Assembly: GCA_020216575.1 (NCBI GenBank)
Contig: JAIUYC010000257.1
Coordinates: 1-6,272 of the forward strand
Source: Coleofasciculus sp. S288
GTDB lineage: Bacteria; Cyanobacteriota; Cyanobacteriia; Cyanobacteriales; Coleofasciculaceae
Reading direction: 5' to 3'
DNA: 6,272 nt
The position numbers and the translations under genes were made by a program. Within the stretch, counting starts at the first letter, position 1, and every line of letters begins with the position of its first letter. The notes below the pieces were generated by a model. It saw nothing but the letters and a program-made list of their open reading frames with translations, was not told the DNA's origin and did not search any database. This document shows positions 1 through 4,543 of the stretch, in pieces.

Positions 1-32
1 TGCTCTAGGAGTTAGCACCATTCCCAGTTTAC

Positions 33-791
33 TCATACTAGCTGAACATTGGAGTTTTTCTTCGCCTCATAGAATCGGCTGGCAACAGCTCCAATTGAGT
101 AAATTAAAGCTGTATTACTCGACGCTCCAACCGCAGCACCGATGAGAGGAAGGAGTTCCACAAAGCTTAAACCTCCCTTGAGTACGCCAGAACTTCCCAC
201 AGATAAACCGAAAATTGCCAGCACTTCGCCCCGTCGCGTTGGGTCTTTAAGCGGAAATCCGTAAGCAGCTGCAATGCGATAAATCATCTCAGCTTGGATT
301 GCTGTAACCGCAGCCAGCTCGACTCCGAATAAAGCTAGCGCAAAAGGAGGTACAAAGTTAGTCAGTAATCCAATCCCTCCAGCTTTCATGGCGGCATCAA
401 CAACAATGCGGTGAGCGAGTTGCTCAGTTGATTCTAGAGGGTGTTCTTGTCGCAATTTGTCTACTTCCTGTTGAGCCTTCTCTACATCAACCTGACCGAG
501 CGCCGTTAGTAGTACATTGATACCTGGAACTTTGGAAGCATATTTAATCAGCGGATTTTCAGCGATGGGAGTGACTATTTTGCCTATGGTTTCCGTCCCA
601 TCTTCCACAAATCGCATTGTCGCAGGCCCAACTGACTTTCCTACATAAGCGGTAGTGCCTGTAACATTGTCAGCAGCAACTTGAACCGCTCCAGAAGCGG
701 TCTTAGCCGCACAATTAGCGATGCGAGCGGCTGTTGCGATCGCTTCACTCATTTGATCCGTGAATAAACGTTCTGTGCTTCGTTCTACCAT
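33..791 (-). CDS. EcsC-like / DUF697-like membrane-associated protein
   Basis: The 252-residue product has an Ala/Thr-rich N-terminal third (about residues 12-75), a charged segment (about 100-128) and a hydrophobic C-terminal half. The features that suggest the EcsC family (the loosely similar DUF697 fold is the alternative) are a hydrophobic stretch at about 138-163, then 'IYRIAAAYGFPLKDP' at 170-184, and a second Gly/Ala-rich hydrophobic stretch with 'ELLPLIGAAVGASSN' at 212-226. In such proteins the Ile-Ala-x-x-Tyr-Gly segment and the Leu-Pro-x-Ile-Gly-Ala segment are typical. The biochemical role of these families is poorly known, so none is assigned. The ATG at 789-791 gives the longest frame but has no good ribosome binding site. 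An internal ATG at 750-752 (residue 14) is an alternative. It is transcribed away from the membrane protein at 1477. The coding call is firm; the family call is from remembered motif similarity only. Confidence 0.75.
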   Translation of the reverse strand: MVERSTERLFTDQMSEAIATAARIANCAAKTASGAVQVAADNVTGTTAYVGKSVGPATMRFVEDGTETIGKIVTPIAENPLIKYASKVPGINVLLTALGQVDVEKAQQEVDKLRQEHPLESTEQLAHRIVVDAAMKAGGIGLLTNFVPPFALALFGVELAAVTAIQAEMIYRIAAAYGFPLKDPTRRGEVLAIFGLSVGSSGVLKGGLSFVELLPLIGAAVGASSNTALIYSIGAVASRFYEAKKNSNVQLV

Positions 792-1084
792 CGATTTCGG
801 TTGGCTTCTCTACAGTGGGACTAACTTATCTTCTACTCTAAAAGAGCAAAGGCTCACTATACCTCTATCCCGTGACGTACTGACCCTTCCCCAGTCTTCA
901 CAGAGCAGCGATAGTTACCACTCAAAATGCTACTCACACTACCTTAGACAGTTTTGTCGTTCGATATCGCTAGAATTGTATTTTAGCCAGGTAAGAACTT
1001 GCGATCGCAAAGTACAGTACGCATTTTTTTGCAAACTGCTGAAAGTCTGGACGGAGCGTAATTTTTCCCGTTCAAATCTTGCCT

Positions 1085-1104
1085 AATCTATCATTGGATA
1101 GATT
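1085..1104. repeat. Perfect 8-bp inverted repeat, 4-nt loop
   Basis: AATCTATC at 1085-1092 and GATAGATT at 1097-1104 pair perfectly around the loop ATTG. On the plus strand it is followed by a T-rich stretch (1105-1111), which gives it the look of an AT-rich intrinsic terminator. However, no gene lies directly upstream on that strand. It may instead be a protein-binding palindrome in the promoter region of the minus-strand gene. Confidence 0.4.
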
Positions 1105-1251
1105 TATTTTTCATGAATTCTTTCTCAGGATGCACGTCACCAGCCCTGAATTTCACTTTAATAAATAAATGTAAAGACATGGGTGGGCGCAGTCTAAACT
1201 ATGCTTAAGCGCCTACAACGCAGCTGCTAACCTCAAACAAGACCATTAATT

Positions 1252-1276
1252 AACTGACTGATAATTTCGGTCAGTT
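1252..1276. promoter_or_regulatory. Candidate operator: 7-bp interrupted palindrome
   Basis: AACTGAC (1252-1258) and GTCAGTT (1270-1276) are perfect inverted copies separated by 11 bp, so the half-site centres are 18 bp apart, close to two helical turns. This geometry suits a dimeric DNA-binding regulator. It lies 201 bp before the start of the membrane protein gene at 1477. No T-run follows, so it is unlikely to be a terminator. The regulator is unknown, and a chance palindrome cannot be excluded. Confidence 0.25.
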
Positions 1277-1352
1277 TGCTAAGAGGCTGATATCTTCTAG
1301 GGGTGTTTGCGTTCACTCAAATAACGCTCATTTCATTATTGTTGTATCTTGT

Positions 1353-1395
1353 GGCTAAGCTTCTGAACTCAGGGTGTTGTAGAACAAGCTAAGCC
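1353..1395 (+). promoter_or_regulatory. Imperfect hairpin upstream of the 1477 gene, possible leader RNA
   Basis: GGCTAAGCTT (1353-1362) pairs with AAGCTAAGCC (1386-1395) in 9 of 10 positions, with a single A-A mismatch and a 23-nt loop. The loop contains TGTTGTAG (1375-1382), which is the exact complement of CTACAACA at 1431-1438, closer to the ribosome binding site. A pseudoknot or an alternative fold is therefore possible. Whether this stretch is transcribed is not known. Confidence 0.25.
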
Positions 1396-1466
1396 GTTCA
1401 AACTCTCAGATTACTCACTTCAAATACAAACTACAACAGTAAAAACTCCAACTCCATTTCGACCAT

Positions 1467-1471
1467 AGGAG
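1467..1471 (+). promoter_or_regulatory. Ribosome binding site of the membrane protein gene
   Basis: AGGAG sits five bases before the ATG at 1477. It is the best Shine-Dalgarno match before any gene in the window and fixes the start of that gene. Confidence 0.8.
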
Positions 1472-1476
1472 ATAAC

Positions 1477-2115
1477 ATGGCGGCTATTTTGCATGCAATT
1501 TATACATTGGCACATTTCGGTTTATTAGTTTGGGGAATTCATCTATTTCAACAATCGAACAACATCGGCACGATTCTATTGCTTGTGGTGCTAGTTGGAT
1601 TGATCTATGACAATCTAATCATTTCCTTAGGTAGCCTGATAGGGGAAGGAAAGCTGCTGGAGTCACTCAATAGACTGCGTTTTTTATTCCATACCTTATT
1701 CACGCCGTTACTTGTCGTTGTTGCCGTCGAACTGGCTCACAATGCTGGTGTGATGTGGATTAGCAGCCCGATTGTACGCTGTATAGCTTGGACGATTGCC
1801 CTAGGATTGATTGCGTTTGAATTCGGGAACAAGTTTTTGAGGCTGAAACTAGTATCAGCAACATTTGCAGGCACTTTACGTTACAAAGAGGAGGAAAGTA
1901 ACAGTGTACCGCTTGCAGCAATTTTGACAATTTTGCTGGTTGCTGGGGTGGGAATTAGTATCTGGCAAACAATGCAGTGTCCTTGGGTGTTTCTAGGAGC
2001 GCTAGTCATGTTCTTAGGCAGTGCTGTCCCAACCCGAATCGTTGGCCCCGTGCTGGGTTCCGGGGTTGAAATCGTATTGGCTTTAAGCTTGCTGGCAGTT
2101 GGACTTCAGCTATAA
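1477..2115 (+). CDS. Conserved-looking polytopic membrane protein, function unknown
   Basis: The 212-residue product is very hydrophobic, with about seven likely membrane segments: roughly residues 4-24, 30-52, 70-88, 99-118, 145-164, 168-184 and 190-211. Polar residues cluster in the loop after the second helix and at the start of the third: Tyr44-Asp45-Asn46, the 'GEGKLLESLNRLRF' stretch at 56-69, and His72. Glu85 and Glu115 lie within or at the edge of helices. Buried charged and histidine residues of this kind suggest an active site or ligand site inside the membrane rather than a simple anchor, but that is inference. A short charged loop (about 134-143) separates the first four helices from the last three. 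The ATG start is supported by AGGAG five bases upstream. It appears monocistronic, with a terminator-like hairpin about 50 bp after the stop. I do not recognise a named family. Confidence 0.85.
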   Translation: MAAILHAIYTLAHFGLLVWGIHLFQQSNNIGTILLLVVLVGLIYDNLIISLGSLIGEGKLLESLNRLRFLFHTLFTPLLVVVAVELAHNAGVMWISSPIVRCIAWTIALGLIAFEFGNKFLRLKLVSATFAGTLRYKEEESNSVPLAAILTILLVAGVGISIWQTMQCPWVFLGALVMFLGSAVPTRIVGPVLGSGVEIVLALSLLAVGLQL

Positions 2116-2164
2116 AAGACTAGTACATCAGGGCGGAAATAACTATCCCATTGAAAAAGATTAA

Positions 2165-2190
2165 AAAGCTTACTGTACAAGCTTTCTTTC
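2165..2190 (+). terminator. Weak intrinsic terminator-like hairpin after the membrane protein gene
   Basis: AAAGCTT (2165-2171) and AAGCTTT (2179-2185) form a perfect 7-bp stem around a 7-nt loop, followed by the pyrimidine-rich CTTTC. It lies about 50 bp after the stop codon at 2115. The stem is AT-rich and the U-tract is interrupted by C, so termination would be weak. Confidence 0.4.
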
Positions 2191-2201
2191 ATAAAAGCCC
2201 T

Positions 2202-2254
2202 CTGCCTCCTGCCTTCTGACTTGTAAGTGAGGAGTAGGGAGTGGGGAATGGGAG
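2202..2254. repeat. Two short heptamer runs (STRR-like)
   Basis: Three pyrimidine-rich heptamers stand in a row (CTGCCTC 2202-2208, CTGCCTT 2209-2215, CTGACTT 2216-2222). After a 4-bp spacer come four purine-rich ones (GTGAGGA 2227-2233, GTAGGGA 2234-2240, GTGGGGA 2241-2247, ATGGGAG 2248-2254). Degenerate heptamer arrays like these are known as short tandemly repeated repetitive sequences in filamentous cyanobacteria and are typically intergenic. Confidence 0.65.
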
Positions 2255-2522
2255 ATACCACTTTCAGGCTTGGCGGTGAATTTTTTTCATTGGGACTGCC
2301 TTCTTACACTAGTTGGTTTTCAAGGCCACAAGCTGGCTTAATAGAGGGTCATTCTTTTGGTATAACATCAATCATTCTTTAGTTAGAAACTAGGGAAAAA
2401 AGTTGTAGTTACCTTAGTGAGTAGGGACGACAGAGTAGAAGCAGTGGCTAACCTGCTGTGAGCCTTTAAGTGTGAGGAACATTGCACTCAACCATTCCAG
2501 TGCTACCCTGACGTTTGGCTCA

Positions 2523-2618
2523 GAACCCGGAGATTCTTCTTATTCTGTTTCATCAGTCGGGTAGGGGCAATTCATAAATTACCTCTACCTTTATTTTTGT
2601 ATCAATTTATCCGGGTTC
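2523..2618. repeat. 9-bp inverted repeat enclosing a dispersed palindrome
   Basis: GAACCCGGA (2523-2531) and TCCGGGTTC (2610-2618) are perfect inverted copies. They bracket the internal palindrome at 2560-2589, so a 96-bp unit with matching ends results. The arrangement is reminiscent of a small non-autonomous element, but no target-site duplication is evident next to the ends. It could equally be one large RNA fold. Confidence 0.4.
2560..2589 (+). repeat. Degenerate copy of a cyanobacterial dispersed palindrome
   Basis: GGTAGGGGCAATT (2560-2572) pairs with AATTACCTCTACC (2577-2589) around the loop CATA: 13 positions with one G-U and one C-A mismatch. From memory, a near-perfect version of this palindrome (arms GTAGGGGCAATTC and GAATTGCCCCTAC) is scattered in many cyanobacterial genomes; this copy has mutations in its right arm. 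On the plus strand it is followed by TTTATTTTTGT, so it could also work as an intrinsic terminator. Confidence 0.6.
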
Positions 2619-2862
2619 ATTATTTAGAAATCAATACTTATTTTGATAACAAATCTATTTAAGAATGCAATTATCTGTCGCAAGAACTAATGTTATCCCA
2701 TAAAACCTGAACTATCGATAGAAACAAGAGAAAGTTTTTGATATTAAAACTAGAGTTATATCAGTTCTCAAATAAGTGGAATATAACCATCACTCTCCTG
2801 ACTTCTATTTTAAAGGCAGAACAGAAAATCTTTGGACTAAATCTTTTTCAGGTTCTTTTTAA

Positions 2863-2888
2863 GTGGTTGAGGCAGACGAGCCAACCAC
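2863..2888. repeat. Strong hairpin upstream of the hydrolase gene
   Basis: GTGGTTG (2863-2869) and CAACCAC (2882-2888) are perfect inverted copies. An alternative pairing uses GTGGTT/AACCAC plus GGC/GCC with a 2-nt bulge and a 6-nt loop. Neither strand has a T-run after it, so a regulatory or leader-RNA role is more likely than termination. The start of the hydrolase gene is 134 bp downstream. Confidence 0.35.
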
Positions 2889-3007
2889 AACCACCGACCA
2901 GATGTAAATACATGAACTCATAGGATTGAAATAGAAATGGAACCAGAACTGAAGCGGGGAAGAGTAGGCAGCAATATAAAAACCCTAATCAATAAAGTAG
3001 AGATTCA

Positions 3008-3015
3008 GGGGGTGG
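3008..3015 (+). promoter_or_regulatory. Probable ribosome binding site of the hydrolase gene
   Basis: The G-rich stretch GGGGGTGG precedes TTG at 3020 and ATG at 3023. From the run of five G the gap to the ATG is 10 bases and to the TTG 7 bases, so both starts are possible. ATG is preferred as the commoner codon. The GGTGAG at 3014-3019 is too close to be the main site. Confidence 0.5.
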
Positions 3016-3022
3016 TGAGTTG

Positions 3023-4282
3023 ATGTACTCCCCGATGCGATCGCAAAGCCACAGTGAGAGAATTCGACAGGCACTCGAGCAAGTCATCAGAGGCGAAGAT
3101 GGTATCTCACTCTACGATGTCAAGCCTGAACAACGGGGTCATTTTACCCTAGTGTTCACAGCACTTACGTTTTCAATGTTTCTGATTAGCGTTGCGCTCA
3201 ATCAAGCCGATATTCAAGGGTTCTATATCTGGGTTGGTATGGCTTGTCTTGTTGCCAGTCTGCCCTTCCTAGCCACCGCTTTAACGGAGAAGATATCTGA
3301 AAGTCAAAGAAGCAGCAATCCGTGTAACCCCTTAGAGTATTTGGAAACACAAGCATCCCCTATTCTTGAACCTATGCTTGTGAATTCGCTGGTTTCATAC
3401 CCCAGCAATCAAAAAGACTGGTTGTGGCAGGATTGGAACATTCGTTACATCTCTATGCACAACCCCGAAAGTCAAATCCCGATGATTCTATTGCACGGCT
3501 TTGGCGGTTCTATCGGACACTGGCGACAGAACATTGCAGAACTAGGGAAGTATCACAGTGTTTATGCACTGGATCTATTGGGCTTCGGTGCTTCTGCCAA
3601 ACCGATTGCTCCCTATGGGATTGGACTGTGGGTTGAGCAAGTCTATGAGTTCTGGCGAACCTTTGTGCGGGTTCCCGTCGTGCTAGTAGGCAACTCCATT
3701 GGCTCAGTTGTTTGTTTAGCCGCCGCCGCCGCCCATCCGGAGATGGTACGAGGTGTGGCAATGATTAGCTTACCCGATACTTCACACTCTGAAGACTCGA
3801 TTCCAAAAGCCATCCGTCCATTCGTGCAGAGGCTCAAAGCCATCTTCACATCACCCCTGCTGCTGCAACCCCTGTTTCACCTAGTGCGACAACCCTGGAT
3901 TGTGAGGCATTGGGCAGGATTGGCATATGCCTGCAAAGAAGCCATTACAGATGAATTGCTTGAAATTCTCACTGCACCTGCTCGCGACTTAGGTTCTGCT
4001 AAAGCCTTCTGTGCGATTCTCAAAGCCATGCTCAGCCCCTCGTTTAGCCCTTGTATTAAGTCAATCCTGACCAACCTAAAGATTCCATCGTTGTTATTAT
4101 GGGGTCAGCAAGACCGCATGATTCCCTCAACTTTGGCTCGTCGTTTCCTAACCTATAACCCGACACTGCAACTGATAGAGGTTGAGAATGCCGGACACTG
4201 CGCTCATGATGAGTGTCCAGAACAGGTTAACCAGGAATTGCTCCACTGGATTCAAACGCAGGTGCTAGCTTTCAGTAGTTGA
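3023..4282 (+). CDS. Membrane-anchored alpha/beta hydrolase
   Basis: In the 419-residue product, residues 1-38 are polar, 40-59 and 66-86 are two hydrophobic helices joined by a short loop, 88-138 form a linker, and an alpha/beta-hydrolase domain fills about 140-415. The domain shows the oxyanion-hole segment 'LLHGFGGS' (156-163), 'ALDLLGFGASAKP' (182-194), the nucleophile elbow Gly-Asn-Ser-Ile-Gly with Ser225, the acid in 'WGQQDRMIP' (Asp364) and His392 in 'AGHCAHDECP', so the triad is complete. A cap region (about 252-340) would set specificity. The signature segments resemble, from memory, the plastid/cyanobacterial group that includes plant chlorophyll dephytylase CLD1 (At5g38520); a role in chlorophyll or lipid ester hydrolysis at membranes is a hypothesis. 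The N-terminal membrane pair is an unusual addition. Starting at TTG 3020 would add one residue. It converges on fdhD. Confidence 0.9.
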   Translation: MYSPMRSQSHSERIRQALEQVIRGEDGISLYDVKPEQRGHFTLVFTALTFSMFLISVALNQADIQGFYIWVGMACLVASLPFLATALTEKISESQRSSNPCNPLEYLETQASPILEPMLVNSLVSYPSNQKDWLWQDWNIRYISMHNPESQIPMILLHGFGGSIGHWRQNIAELGKYHSVYALDLLGFGASAKPIAPYGIGLWVEQVYEFWRTFVRVPVVLVGNSIGSVVCLAAAAAHPEMVRGVAMISLPDTSHSEDSIPKAIRPFVQRLKAIFTSPLLLQPLFHLVRQPWIVRHWAGLAYACKEAITDELLEILTAPARDLGSAKAFCAILKAMLSPSFSPCIKSILTNLKIPSLLLWGQQDRMIPSTLARRFLTYNPTLQLIEVENAGHCAHDECPEQVNQELLHWIQTQVLAFSS

Positions 4283-4309
4283 TTCGTTCGCTAACTTTGC
4301 CTCCACTGA

Positions 4310-4464
4310 TACCAAATTCGTTTCACTAACCCCCTTTTTCACTCAGAGGGGACAAGGGGGACAAGGGAGACAAGGGGGACAAGGGAGACAAGGGGGACAA
4401 GGGGGACAAGGGGGACAGATGAGAGACTATTGACGAAAAAGGGTTTTCAAAGGCGGATTTGGTA
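4310..4464 (+). repeat. Two-part inverted repeat enclosing the G-rich array
   Basis: Outer arms at 4310-4323 and 4451-4464 form 14 continuous pairs in a plus-strand RNA, 11 Watson-Crick and 3 G-U. The core is TACCAAAT against ATTTGGTA. Inner arms CCCTTTTTC (4332-4340) and GAAAAAGGG (4435-4443) pair perfectly over 9 bp. The array sits in the apical loop. The G-U pairs become A-C mismatches in a minus-strand transcript, so the fold favours RNA read from the hydrolase gene. It may act as a 3'-end structure for that mRNA or be a small dispersed element. Confidence 0.5.
4351..4418 (+). repeat. 9-bp tandem array, consensus GACAAGGGG
   Basis: Seven full units run from 4351 to 4413, followed by a partial GACAG. 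Units 2 and 4 end in GGGA; the others end in GGGG. Three G at 4348-4350 precede the first unit. G-tracts of three to five recur with short A/C-containing gaps, so the plus strand also satisfies a G-quadruplex pattern. The low divergence between units suggests recent expansion by slippage. Confidence 0.95.
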
Positions 4465-4499
4465 GGAAGTCTTCACTCCACAAAAGGCATTCACTAGAC

Positions 4500-4512
4500 G
4501 GGCAAGATGCCC
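4500..4512. repeat. Short GC hairpin GGGCA-AGA-TGCCC, probable dispersed element
   Basis: A perfect 5-bp stem (4500-4504 with 4508-4512) closes a 3-nt loop. It lies 31 bp past the fdhD stop codon on that gene's transcript side. The stem plus the following CCCACAAGAG resembles, from memory, a motif commonly repeated between genes in cyanobacteria. On the minus strand no T-run follows the stem, so a terminator role is uncertain. Confidence 0.4.
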
Positions 4513-4543
4513 ATCCCACAAGAGTTTTAGAAATTCAAAAAAA

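Larger units (their letters stand above)
792..1476. other. Divergent intergenic region without a convincing gene
   Basis: This 685-bp space separates two divergently transcribed genes, so promoters for both should lie here. I could not find a well-spaced -35/-10 pair for either. It holds one HIP1 site (1001-1008, inside the 12-bp palindrome 999-1010) and inverted repeats at 1085-1104, 1252-1276 and 1353-1395. There is also a short GGCGC/GCGCC pair at 1186-1190 and 1209-1213. A plus-strand frame starting at GTG 760 and stopping at 1086 has unremarkable composition, no family resemblance and overlaps the 5' end of the minus-strand gene, so I do not call it. Confidence 0.6.
2116..3022. other. 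Long intergenic region rich in repeats and hairpins, no convincing gene
   Basis: About 0.9 kb separates the membrane protein gene from the hydrolase gene. It holds a terminator-like hairpin (2165-2190), two heptamer runs (2202-2254), a T-tract (2281-2287), a small hairpin (2323-2339), a cluster of short hairpins (2440-2488), a composite palindrome (2523-2618) and a strong hairpin (2863-2888). TATAAA at 2975-2980 could be a -10 element for the hydrolase gene, but I see no matching -35 box. The only open frame of note, 61 codons from TTG 2738, has no ribosome binding site and an AT-driven composition, so it is not called. The stretch 2620-2860 is AT-rich and otherwise unremarkable. Confidence 0.6.
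4283..4543. other. Convergent intergenic region with nested repeats
   Basis: This 261-bp gap separates the 3' ends of the hydrolase gene and fdhD. It contains no gene. Two signals fill it: the 155-bp inverted-repeat structure around a 9-bp tandem array (4310-4464), and the short GC hairpin at 4500-4512. No classic GC stem followed by a long T-run is present for either gene. A T7 tract directly after the fdhD stop on the minus strand (4537-4543) has no stem in front of it. Confidence 0.6.

Noticed and set aside
760..1086. Plus-strand 108-codon frame in the divergent region
   Set aside because: It begins with GTG inside the 5' end of the minus-strand gene, lacks a ribosome binding site and encodes a sequence without domain character or family resemblance.
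2440..2600. Known riboswitch or 6S RNA
   Set aside because: On the minus strand GCCACTG recalls a cobalamin-riboswitch element, but the other conserved boxes are absent. No long closing stem with a central bubble, as in 6S RNA, could be drawn.
2645..2697. GATAACA/TGTTATC inverted repeat, 39 bp apart
   Set aside because: Short, AT-rich and widely spaced in an AT-rich stretch; likely chance.
2738..2923. Plus-strand 61-codon frame
   Set aside because: TTG start, no ribosome binding site, AT-driven composition, and it runs through the 2863-2888 hairpin. Probably chance.
3510..4074. Minus-strand frames inside the hydrolase gene
   Set aside because: They are antisense to a gene with a complete catalytic triad and show no coding signal of their own.
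4351..4418. CRISPR array
   Set aside because: The repeat is a head-to-tail 9-bp unit with no spacers, so it is a simple tandem repeat.
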